Positions 8,892 through 16,288 of a stretch of DNA of 64,000 nucleotides are shown here, piece by piece. The notes below the pieces were generated by a model that was given only the letters and a program-made list of their open reading frames with translations, searched no databases and was not told the origin of the DNA. The stretch's first letter is position 1. Every line of letters starts with the position of its first letter. The stretch is taken from contig JAGHVH010000003.1 in the NCBI GenBank assembly GCA_018064455.1, positions 1 to 64,000 on the forward strand, written 5' to 3'. Origin of the DNA: Candidatus Limimonas egerieequi (GTDB lineage: Bacteria > Bacillota > Clostridia > Oscillospirales > Acutalibacteraceae). The position numbers and the translations under genes are program-made.

Positions 8892-10178
8892 ATGGACAAA
8901 GAAGTCAAAGATTCATACGAACAGACTGCTAAAGTAGAAGTACGCAAGTTTTATGTTCACATTGTTGTCTGTCTTAAATGGATAGGCCTTGCACTTCTTG
9001 AAGGCGTCATTCTTGGCCTTATTGCCACTGCTTTTGCTTATTCCCTTAAGTACGCTACGGGACTTCGCGTAGCGCATCCACAGCTTATTGCTGGTTTGCC
9101 ATTTGCGGGTCTCCTCATTGTATTCCTCTATAACAAGTTTGGTTCCGATGTAATGAAGGGCACTAATTCAGTGCTCGCATCAATCAACTCTGATGAGAAG
9201 ATGCACTTTGTAATGATGCCACTCATCTTCATTTCATCGATTATCTCGCACCTCTTTGGTGCATCAGTCGGCCGTGAAGGTGCCGCACTCCAGATGGGCG
9301 CTTCAATGGGCCACACTTTTGCAAAGGCGCTAAAACTCAATGAGAATGATCAAAAGATTATGATCATGACTGGTATGAGCGCCGCCTTTGCAGCACTGTT
9401 CGGCACGCCACTCGCGGCCGCCATCTTTGCAATGGAAGTAATAAGCGTCGGCGTAATGTATTATGCAGCGCTCGTGCCTTGCCTTGTATCCGCACTCACG
9501 GCGTATAGCCTTGCAAAGTATTTAGGCGTTGAGTACGCTCAATACAAGCTCACAGTAATCCCAGAATTTACACCATACACAATTGGTATGACGGCCCTTA
9601 TGGGACTTCTCTTTGCAGTGGTTGCAATTCTTATTTGCGTTGCATTTGCTCTATCAGAGCGAGGACTGGGTCGCAAGTTCCAAAACCCGTATATCAAGAT
9701 AGCAGTTGCTGGTGCAGCAGTTGCATTGTTGTCACTTATCTTTAGGGATGGTTCATACAATGGCCTTGGCACAGATGTAATTGCTAATGCACTTGCTGGT
9801 AAGGTTGTCTGGTACGCTTTTATTATGAAGCTTATCTTTACATCCCTTTCCCTTTCAGGTGGATACAGGGGCGGCGAGATTGTACCAGTTCTCTATATTG
9901 GCGCAACCTTCGGTTGCCTCATTGGTGGGCTTCTTGGAATGCCACCAGCTTTCTGCGCCGCACTTGGCATGGTCGCAGTTTTCTGTGGCGTTACAAACAG
10001 CCCAATCTCATCAATCCTCATCGGTGTTGAGATGTTCGGCGGACAGGGACTTTGGTTCTTCTGCCTCGCAATTGCACTCAGCTATATGCTCTCTGGATAC
10101 TTCGGTATTTATAAGAGCCAACTTATCATATATTCAAAATACAGATCAGTTTATGTCCACAAAATGGCTAAACGTTAA
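8892..10178 (+). CDS. ClC-family anion channel/antiporter, possibly fluoride type
   Basis: A 428-residue polytopic membrane protein of the chloride channel family with about ten hydrophobic segments. The glutamate-gate motif is present as GREGAALQMG. The usual GSGIP selectivity motif is replaced by KGTNSVLASI. Loss of GSGIP in favour of a G-x-N motif is a feature of the CLC-F fluoride/proton antiporters, so fluoride export is a reasonable reading, but no fluoride riboswitch was seen upstream. Later motifs such as SLSGGYRGGEIVPVLYIGA are intact. The gene starts an apparent three-gene unit with the kinase-like and MATE genes. Confidence 0.85.
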   Translation: MDKEVKDSYEQTAKVEVRKFYVHIVVCLKWIGLALLEGVILGLIATAFAYSLKYATGLRVAHPQLIAGLPFAGLLIVFLYNKFGSDVMKGTNSVLASINSDEKMHFVMMPLIFISSIISHLFGASVGREGAALQMGASMGHTFAKALKLNENDQKIMIMTGMSAAFAALFGTPLAAAIFAMEVISVGVMYYAALVPCLVSALTAYSLAKYLGVEYAQYKLTVIPEFTPYTIGMTALMGLLFAVVAILICVAFALSERGLGRKFQNPYIKIAVAGAAVALLSLIFRDGSYNGLGTDVIANALAGKVVWYAFIMKLIFTSLSLSGGYRGGEIVPVLYIGATFGCLIGGLLGMPPAFCAALGMVAVFCGVTNSPISSILIGVEMFGGQGLWFFCLAIALSYMLSGYFGIYKSQLIIYSKYRSVYVHKMAKR

Positions 10179-10188
10179 GGAGAATAAT

Positions 10189-10785
10189 ATGTCATATGTA
10201 ATCACAATTGGTCGTCAGCATGGATGTGGCGGACGCGTAATCGGCAAGGACCTCGCAGATCGCCTCGGTATCGAATACTACGACAAGAACATAATCCATC
10301 AGCTCATCGCAGATGACTGCGGTATAGATGAAGAGATGGTTTCAGAACTTATGGAAAAGAAGGGTTCAAGCCTCCTTTATGAGATGGCGAGCTTTGGCAA
10401 AACCAACCCACTTGAGGAACAAGTCTTCATCTCCAAGTCAAAAGTAATCAAGGAACTTGCAGACCATCACTCATGTGTAATCGTTGGTAAGTGTGCCGAT
10501 TACATTCTTCGTGACTATGATAACGTTCTTAATGTTTTCCTCTATGCGGATATAGGGGATAGAATAGACAGAATTGTCAGCGTATATAAGGACTTCCCAG
10601 CAATCACTGAGAAGGAACTTAACAAGATGGACAGACAGCGTTCTAACTACTACCATTTCTACACTACACGTAAGTGGGGAGAACGTAAAAACTACGATAT
10701 CATGATTAACACAAGTGTTGGCCTTGATAATGTAACCTCTATGCTTGAGACTATCGCTCGTGGCAGATTTGGAGGACAGGACTAA
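10189..10785 (+). CDS. Cytidylate kinase-like family protein
   Basis: A 198-residue P-loop protein of the cytidylate-kinase-like family. The N-terminus ITIGRQHGCGGRVIGKDLAD carries a modified Walker A loop, and the middle has CVIVGKCADYIL and the basic DRIDRI and RQRSNYY segments typical of the family. Nucleotide phosphorylation is assumed; the true substrate is not established. The ORF track extends 110 codons upstream into the ClC gene in another frame; the ATG at 10189 follows AAGGAG at good spacing and is the real start. It overlaps the MATE gene by one base (TAATG). Confidence 0.88.
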   Translation: MSYVITIGRQHGCGGRVIGKDLADRLGIEYYDKNIIHQLIADDCGIDEEMVSELMEKKGSSLLYEMASFGKTNPLEEQVFISKSKVIKELADHHSCVIVGKCADYILRDYDNVLNVFLYADIGDRIDRIVSVYKDFPAITEKELNKMDRQRSNYYHFYTTRKWGERKNYDIMINTSVGLDNVTSMLETIARGRFGGQD

Positions 10786-12182
10786 TGGCAGAAATTCGTG
10801 AAGAGAACAAGATGGGCACTATGCCCATTGGCAAGCTTCTTGTATCTATGGCGGTTCCAATGATACTCTCTATGATTGTACAGGCACTGTACAATATCGT
10901 TGATAGTATCTTTGTTTCCCGTCTTTCCCAAGACGCTTTGTCGGCTGTATCTCTTGCCTTCTCACTTCAAAACTTGATGATCGCAGTTGGCGCAGGCACA
11001 GGCGTTGGTATTAACGCCTTCCTCTCCAAGAGCCTTGGTGAGAAGGACTTCAAAACAGCCAACAAGGTTGCAAACCATGCAATTTATTTCTGGGCTATTT
11101 CATATGCAATCTTCCTTACAATTGGACTTACACTTACATCAGTGTATTTCAAGGCTCAGACAAATGACCCTGCAATTTTGCAGTATGGTGTTGATTACAT
11201 GAGACCAGTTCTCTGCTACTCATTTGGCCTCTTTGGCCAGATGTTCACAGAGCGACTTCTCACATCCACAGGCCGTACAATCTATTCGATGGTAATCCAG
11301 ATGACTGGTGCTATCATCAATATTATTCTTGACCCAATTATGATCTTTGGTCTTCTTGGCTGCCCGGCAATGGGCGTGCGTGGTGCCGCTATTGCAACTT
11401 GCATTGGCCAGTGCTGTGCATGCATTCTTGGTATTATCTTGAACTTTACAAAGAATGCTGATATCGAACTCAGTGCCAAGTACTTAAAGCCAGAGTCATA
11501 TATCTTTAAACGTGTATATCAAGTTGGTATTCCATCAATCATCATGGGCTCAATTGGTTCAGTAATGACCTTTGCACTCAACAAGATTTTGATTGGCTTT
11601 ACCAAGGTTGCTGTTGCCGTATTTGGCTCATACTTCAAGCTTCAGAGCTTTATCTTTATGCCAGTATTCGGCCTCAACAACGGCATCATCCCAATCCTTG
11701 CATACAACCTTGGTGCGCGTAACCGTGAACGTCTCTTAAAGACAATCAAACTCGGCCTCATCTTTGCCTTAACGACAATGACAATCGGCCTCATTCTTTT
11801 CGAGACAATCCCTGGCACACTCCTTGGACTTTTCAAGTCGAGCAATCCGGCCGAAAACGCAGCGCTTATCGAACTGGGTGTTCCAGCGCTTAGAATAATC
11901 GCTGTTCACTTCCCAGTTGCCGCTATCTGTATCGTTATCGGCTCCACATTCCAAGCCTTTGGCAAGGCAACTTTCTCCATGGTCGTTTCAATCATGCGTC
12001 AGCTCGCAGTGCTCGTTCCTGCCGCATACTTGCTCTCCCTCACAGGAGTCCTCACAAACGTCTGGTTTGCCTTCCCAATTGCCGAAGTTATGTCTCTTGC
12101 GGTTTCGCTCTTCTTTTTCAAGACCCGCATCCTCAAGATGATGGATTTTGATAAAGCGGTTCCGCCGTTGCCAGAAAACTAA
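10785..12182 (+). CDS. MATE family efflux transporter
   Basis: A 465-residue membrane protein with about twelve transmembrane helices in two related halves, as in the MATE multidrug/cation antiporters. Family-like segments include MAVPMILSMIVQALYNIVDSIFV at the first helix and the repeated TGVGINAFLSKSLGEKD loop. It would export organic cations or drugs in exchange for Na+ or H+. The start codon overlaps the stop of the kinase-like gene. The gene is closed by a strong terminator that also marks the left edge of the AbiE island. Confidence 0.93.
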   Translation: MAEIREENKMGTMPIGKLLVSMAVPMILSMIVQALYNIVDSIFVSRLSQDALSAVSLAFSLQNLMIAVGAGTGVGINAFLSKSLGEKDFKTANKVANHAIYFWAISYAIFLTIGLTLTSVYFKAQTNDPAILQYGVDYMRPVLCYSFGLFGQMFTERLLTSTGRTIYSMVIQMTGAIINIILDPIMIFGLLGCPAMGVRGAAIATCIGQCCACILGIILNFTKNADIELSAKYLKPESYIFKRVYQVGIPSIIMGSIGSVMTFALNKILIGFTKVAVAVFGSYFKLQSFIFMPVFGLNNGIIPILAYNLGARNRERLLKTIKLGLIFALTTMTIGLILFETIPGTLLGLFKSSNPAENAALIELGVPALRIIAVHFPVAAICIVIGSTFQAFGKATFSMVVSIMRQLAVLVPAAYLLSLTGVLTNVWFAFPIAEVMSLAVSLFFFKTRILKMMDFDKAVPPLPEN

Positions 12183-12200
12183 ATGAAGAATATTATTTTA

Positions 12201-12237
12201 AGGACGAATCACTCGAATGAGTTATTCGTCCTTTTTT
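12201..12237 (+). terminator. Intrinsic terminator after MATE gene
   Basis: AGGACGAAT pairs with ATTCGTCCT. The inner ACTC/GAGT pairs extend the stem after one mismatch, and a T6 tract follows. Confidence 0.92.
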
Positions 12238-12258
12238 GTAGAAACGTTTGCATCTATC

Positions 12259-12287
12259 TTGACAAAAATGCTTACTTAATATAAGAT
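12259..12287 (+). promoter_or_regulatory. abiE promoter
   Basis: TTGACA at 12259-12264 and TAAGAT at 12282-12287 are 17 bp apart. The spacer and -10 box lie inside the inverted repeat annotated next. Confidence 0.8.
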
Positions 12288-12294
12288 AGTAAGC
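12270..12294. promoter_or_regulatory. Inverted-repeat operator for AbiEi autoregulation
   Basis: GCTTACT (12270-12276) and AGTAAGC (12288-12294) form a perfect 7-bp inverted repeat with an 11-bp centre that straddles the -10 box. Known AbiEi antitoxins repress their own promoter by binding inverted repeats, so this is the likely operator. The assignment is inference from position and symmetry. Confidence 0.65.
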
Positions 12295-12322
12295 ATAAAA
12301 GCCAAGAAAGGAGATAGCCATT

Positions 12323-12916
12323 ATGTCATCACTTAACGATATTATTGAATATGCAAAATCTCATAATGGGGTAGTAACGGCGGATACTATAACCTCTATG
12401 GGATTATCTCGTGGCTTCTTGACATATCTTTGCGAAAAGGGATTACTCGAAAATGTATCTCGTGGAGTTTATATCATTCCTGATGTATGGGAAGACGAGA
12501 TGTTTAACTTTGCAGTTAGATTTAAAAAGGGTGTTTACTCTCATGAAACTGCTTTGTTTTTATTGGGGCTAACTGATAGGACACCTGTATTTTATACAAT
12601 GACATTCCCAAAAGGATACAATCTAACGAAAGTCAAAGAAGAAGGGTTTAAGTGTATACAAAATAAGAAAGAATTTTATTCTGATGGCATTATTCAAACT
12701 TGTACACCTTCTGGTAATCAAGTTAATTGTTACTGTATGGAAAAAACTTTATGTGATATTTTGAGGCCTCGAGCTGATATAGATGTCGCAATTGTTACAG
12801 AGGCCTTTAAACAGTATGTTAAATTGAAAGACAGAAATATTGTTCTATTATCCGAATATGCAAAAAGATATAAGGTTGAAGATAAAGTGAGATCTTACTT
12901 GGAGGTGTTGCTTTGA
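12323..12916 (+). CDS. abiEi: Type IV toxin-antitoxin system antitoxin, AbiEi family
   Basis: A 197-residue protein with an N-terminal winged-helix segment (GVVTADTITSMGLSRGFLTYL) followed by GLLENVSRGVYII, the pattern of AbiEi-type antitoxins. The C-terminal domain contains YSHETALFLLGLTDR and YCMEKTLCDILRP, also typical. It should bind the promoter and counter the AbiEii toxin without forming a stable complex, the definition of type IV systems. The ribosome binding site is AAAGGAG. Codon use is AT-rich, with many ATA, TTA and AGA codons, unlike flanking genes, which suggests acquisition. Its stop overlaps the abiEii TTG start by four bases. Confidence 0.88.
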   Translation: MSSLNDIIEYAKSHNGVVTADTITSMGLSRGFLTYLCEKGLLENVSRGVYIIPDVWEDEMFNFAVRFKKGVYSHETALFLLGLTDRTPVFYTMTFPKGYNLTKVKEEGFKCIQNKKEFYSDGIIQTCTPSGNQVNCYCMEKTLCDILRPRADIDVAIVTEAFKQYVKLKDRNIVLLSEYAKRYKVEDKVRSYLEVLL

Positions 12917-13752
12917 AAAATGCGATGCAATTAAAAGCTATTATGAAAAACATTGCAAAAGACAAAAACATTTCTGCACAATTGGTTTTGCAAAACTATA
13001 TGATGGAACGCCTTTTGGAGAGAGTATCGTTATCTGAATATAAAGATAAATTTATTATTAAAGGTGGATTTTTGATAGCATCTTTGGTTGGACTTGATAC
13101 AAGAGCAACTATGGATATAGATGCTACGGTAAAGGGATATCCAGTTGAGGAAAGTACAGTTCGAGAAATGTTTAAAAAGATTTGTGATATTCAAATAGAG
13201 GATGATATTACATTTTCTTTTGTGAATATAGAAGAGATTAGAGAAGGAGATAAGTATAAGGGTTATAGAGTATCCATTACTGCGGATTATCCGCCTATGT
13301 CAGTGCCTCTAAAACTTGATATTACTGCTGGAGATGTTATTACACCTAGAGAAATCAATTATAAATATAAGATGATGCTAGAAGATAAATATATTCCTCT
13401 TCTTGCCTATAATGTAGAAACCATATTGGCAGAAAAGATAGAGACTATCATTTCTAGATCGGATCAAAATACACGACCTAGAGATTATTACGATGTATAT
13501 ATCATATGGAAATTAAAACGTGATGAGATTGACTTTAGTAAGTTAAATAAAGCACTGGTTGCAACAGCGAATAAGAGAGGAAGTCAAGGCTTATTAGACC
13601 AGTATAGAAGCATCATGGACGTTGTTAAAAGCAGCGAAACAATGCAAAGCTTTTGGAATAAATATCAAAAGAGTTATACATACGCAAAGGATATTGCTTT
13701 TAAGGATACATGTGAAGCCGTAGTAGAGATTATGAGTAGTTTAAATATCTAA
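12913..13752 (+). CDS. abiEii: Type IV toxin, AbiEii nucleotidyltransferase
   Basis: A 279-residue nucleotidyltransferase-fold toxin. The catalytic region IIKGGFLIASLVGLD-TRATMDIDAT matches the GG(x)nDxD pattern of DNA polymerase beta-like transferases, and KLDITAGD could supply the third acidic residue. The AbiEii signature AEKIETIISR followed by RPRDYYDVYII is intact, so the toxin appears functional. Related toxins modify tRNA acceptor ends or otherwise stop growth during phage infection; the target here is unknown. The start is TTG at 12913 with GGAGG seven bases upstream, translationally coupled to abiEi. Confidence 0.88.
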   Translation: MKNAMQLKAIMKNIAKDKNISAQLVLQNYMMERLLERVSLSEYKDKFIIKGGFLIASLVGLDTRATMDIDATVKGYPVEESTVREMFKKICDIQIEDDITFSFVNIEEIREGDKYKGYRVSITADYPPMSVPLKLDITAGDVITPREINYKYKMMLEDKYIPLLAYNVETILAEKIETIISRSDQNTRPRDYYDVYIIWKLKRDEIDFSKLNKALVATANKRGSQGLLDQYRSIMDVVKSSETMQSFWNKYQKSYTYAKDIAFKDTCEAVVEIMSSLNI

Positions 13753-13753
13753 C

Positions 13754-14250
13754 CTGTAAGGGCCCAAAATAGTTAGTTGCGACCAGCAAAGTCCCGCTTT
13801 GCTGGTGATATCCAGCCCGTAGCGGTGGATAGATGACGGGTCAAGGTCTTTAGAGCAGAGCGTACCTTGACGCGACATCTAGACAGCGCTACTAAACTGC
13901 GGTAGCACAGTCAAAACGGATGTCAAGGCACACTGCGTTCTTCGGCTTTGACATTCCGTTTGTGCCCATGCTACTGGGCGATTATTGGGAGCAAAGGATG
14001 GCTTTGCTCCCGCTCTATTCCAAGGATGGGAATACAGATAAGTTGGGTGGGGCGCTCGGGCCGGCAGGGGGGAGCATCTTCCATTTAAAAAATGAAAGTC
14101 GTGCAAACTGTAAGGGTTTGCTTGACTTTCATAAACAAATGTTCTATAATAGTTACAAGCCCCGTAGGTATAGGCTTTAAGAGTACATATTAATTTGGTA
14201 ACGGGGCCCAAATTCAAAGTCTTACAACTTTCAAGACTTTCGAATTTAGA
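13754..14250 (+). ncRNA. Candidate large structured noncoding RNA
   Basis: About 500 bases with no credible ORF, visibly richer in G and C than abiE on the left. I can pair by eye at least ten hairpins in order: 13782-13806 (10 bp), 13810-13830, 13831-13880 (AGATG/CATCT outside GTCAAGGT/ACCTTGAC), 13888-13906, 13915-13960 (AACGGA/TCCGTT and TGTCAA/TTGACA), 13964-13979, 13987-14011 (10 bp), 14016-14034, 14092-14132 (9 + 6 bp) and 14210-14247 (14 bp with one bulge). GGGCCC at 13760-13765 and 14204-14209 could close the structure. I do not recognise a known class (not tmRNA, RNase P, 6S, group I or group II). The plus strand is assumed from the orientation of both neighbours. Confidence 0.6.
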
Positions 14251-14269
14251 ATGGAGATAGGTGAACAGA

Positions 14270-14698
14270 ATGGAAAGAAATTTTGAAGTTAACGAGAACT
14301 ATGTCATCAGGTCGGCGTACGATCCAACGAGCGAAGTGATGTATTATTCAGTGGTCGATACGATTGATTACATCTTTGACTATGAATATCCAACGGCAGC
14401 AAGGGATTATTGGTCGGTTATGAAGCATAGGTTGAGACAGGACCCAAAAACAGCATACCTTGTTAATTGTGAAAAAGCGAAGATGATAGCGCGCGATGGC
14501 AAGAAGCGCTATACAGATGTTGCGACGTTGGATCAACTCATTAATATTGTGAATTATATTTGTTTTCCAAAAAAGTCGGAGCATTTTAGATCTTATACTG
14601 GATCTCATGTGCGCAGTTTTAATGAATCGTCATTTTCAGGTGAAGTTAAGAGAATGCTTCGAGAATCAAAAGATTGTATACGATATGATGTAGTATAA
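14270..14698 (+). CDS. Solitary BRO-N/DinD-like domain protein
   Basis: A 142-residue protein whose residues ~10-90 resemble the BRO-N domain of phage antirepressors and the N-terminus of DinD: VIRSAYDPTSEVMYYSVVD, then RDYWSVMKHRLRQ and a closing DGKKRYTDVATLDQLINIV. These domains are usually joined to a second DNA-binding or unknown domain; here only ~50 residues follow (FRSYTGSHVRSFNESSF), which I do not recognise. I prefer ATG at 14270 with AGGTG upstream over the GTG at 14261. The gene follows a 14-bp hairpin and the candidate structured RNA. Function is unknown; DNA or RNA binding is a guess. Confidence 0.7.
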   Translation: MERNFEVNENYVIRSAYDPTSEVMYYSVVDTIDYIFDYEYPTAARDYWSVMKHRLRQDPKTAYLVNCEKAKMIARDGKKRYTDVATLDQLINIVNYICFPKKSEHFRSYTGSHVRSFNESSFSGEVKRMLRESKDCIRYDVV

Positions 14699-14720
14699 AA
14701 TATAAGATAAGGGTAAAAGA

Positions 14721-14756
14721 AAAACCTAGATTAGCACTTAGCTAATCTAGGTTTTT
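14721..14756. terminator. Bidirectional terminator
   Basis: A perfect 15-bp stem (AAAACCTAGATTAGC and its complement) with a 5-nt loop separates the BRO-N gene from the convergent DUF1846 gene. It has T tracts on both strands and marks the right edge of the island. Confidence 0.9.
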
Positions 14757-14800
14757 AGTTTTACTTAAATATCATTCAACCCATAAAAACGTCCCACTGT

Positions 14801-16288
14801 TTACTTGTGGAAGAGGGTGTTGGACTGGTACTCTGGCTCACAAGTGAGGTTGATGCCAAGCTTCTTGTAGATTTCGGCATCAACACTTGAAACGATGACT
14901 GTCGCATGGGCCTCGCAGCCGCGAAGGCCTGAGAGGCATTCCATCGCTTTGGCAGCATTCTTGTCAGTAGCCGCTGCGATGGAGAGCGCGATGAGCGTCT
15001 CGTCAGAGTGAAGGCGTGGATTCTTGCTGCCAAGTGTGTTGGTCTTGAGAGCCTGGATAGGCTCGAAAACCATAGGTGGAATGAGGTGTACCTCATCATT
15101 GATACCAGCAAGTTCCTTGAGTGCATTGAGAAGCACCGCTGAGCAGGAACCAAGCAAATCAGTTGTGCGACCAGTAACTATATGGCCGTTTGGAAGCTCG
15201 ATTGCTGCTGCTGGAAGTCCGCCAGTGTCGCGGGACTTGGCACAGGAAACAGCGATTACTTCACGATCATCCTTGGTAAGACCTGCCTGCTTTACTATCA
15301 TTTCAAGCTTCATTACAAGGTCGTTTTCTACAACGCCTTTCTTTTTATCGCAAAGGGCCTTGTAGTACCTGCGGATAATCTCTTGGTTGGCTGCTGCAAT
15401 ACATACATCGTCGTCGATGATGCAGTTACCTGCCATATTAACACCCATGTCTGTTGGTGATTTGTATGGTGACTCACCAGCAATTTCCTCAAAGATTGCA
15501 TTGAGGACTGGGAATACTTCAACATCACGGTTGTAGTTTACAGTTGTTTTACCATATGCCTCAAGGTGGAATGGGTCAATCATGTTGACGTCATCAAGGT
15601 CAGCTGTTGCTGCCTCATAGGCCAAGTTTACAGGATGCTTGAGTGGGAGATTCCAGATTGGGAATGTCTCGAACTTGGCATATCCTGATTTGATTCCACG
15701 CTTGTTGTCGTGGTAGAGCTGGGAGAGGCATGTTGCCATCTTGCCACTACCTGGGCCTGGTGCTGTGATGACTACAAGTTCACGAGTTGTATGAATGTAT
15801 TCGTTTTTGCCAAATCCCTCATCGGATACGATGAGAGGGATATTTGATGGATAACCATCAATTGGGTAATGGCGATATACGTCAACACCAAGGTTCTCAA
15901 GACGCTTCTTAAACGCATCGGCAGATGGTTGGCTCTGGTAACGTGTGAGTACTACGCTGCCAACATAGAGGCCGATGCTCTTGAATGCGTCGATAAGGCG
16001 AAGGATTTCAAGGTCGTAGGTGATACCTGTATCGCCGCGAACCTTGTTCTTTTCGATATCGCCAGCGTTGATTGCGATAACTATTTCTGCCTTGTCCTTG
16101 AGCTGAAGGAGCATCTGAAGCTTACTATCTGGTTTAAAACCAGGGAGAACACGTGAGGCATGGTAGTCATCGAAAAGCTTGCCACCAAACTCTAGGTAGA
16201 GTTTGCCACCAAAACTTTCAATACGCTTTGCAATATGCTCAGATTGTGTCTGAAGATATTTTTCGTTGTCGAATCCTATTTTGCCCAT
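14801..16288 (-). CDS. DUF1846 domain-containing protein (UPF0371)
   Basis: A 495-residue cytoplasmic protein of the DUF1846 family. Characteristic segments are IGFDNEKYLQTQSEHI at the N-terminus, AEIVIAINAGDIEKNKVRGD, and the P-loop-like VVITAPGPGSGKMATCLSQLYH. The C-terminal half contains LHSDETLIALSIAAATDKNA. The family is common in Firmicutes and has no firmly assigned reaction; a nucleotide-binding role is suggested by the glycine loop. The start at 16288 follows AGAGGT and lies inside the 3' end of the sortase gene, overlapping it by 13 bases, so the two are probably translated from one mRNA. Confidence 0.9.
   Translation of the reverse strand: MGKIGFDNEKYLQTQSEHIAKRIESFGGKLYLEFGGKLFDDYHASRVLPGFKPDSKLQMLLQLKDKAEIVIAINAGDIEKNKVRGDTGITYDLEILRLIDAFKSIGLYVGSVVLTRYQSQPSADAFKKRLENLGVDVYRHYPIDGYPSNIPLIVSDEGFGKNEYIHTTRELVVITAPGPGSGKMATCLSQLYHDNKRGIKSGYAKFETFPIWNLPLKHPVNLAYEAATADLDDVNMIDPFHLEAYGKTTVNYNRDVEVFPVLNAIFEEIAGESPYKSPTDMGVNMAGNCIIDDDVCIAAANQEIIRRYYKALCDKKKGVVENDLVMKLEMIVKQAGLTKDDREVIAVSCAKSRDTGGLPAAAIELPNGHIVTGRTTDLLGSCSAVLLNALKELAGINDEVHLIPPMVFEPIQALKTNTLGSKNPRLHSDETLIALSIAAATDKNAAKAMECLSGLRGCEAHATVIVSSVDAEIYKKLGINLTCEPEYQSNTLFHK

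Noticed and set aside
9859-10188. 110-codon N-terminal extension of the cytidylate-kinase-like ORF
   Set aside because: It lies out of frame within the ClC gene; AAGGAG and the family N-terminus support the ATG at 10189.
13920-14180. 86-residue plus-strand ORF inside the structured region
   Set aside because: It has no ribosome binding site or recognisable domain, and its codons run through several strong hairpins; it is better explained as chance within structured RNA.
13760-14209. GGGCCC sequences at both ends read as direct-repeat ends of a mobile element
   Set aside because: Only six bases are shared exactly and they are self-complementary; no transposase or terminal repeats exist, so an RNA closing helix is the simpler reading.
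13879-14217. 112-residue minus-strand ORF in the same region
   Set aside because: There is no ribosome binding site or family resemblance, and the composition is that of antisense hairpin sequence.
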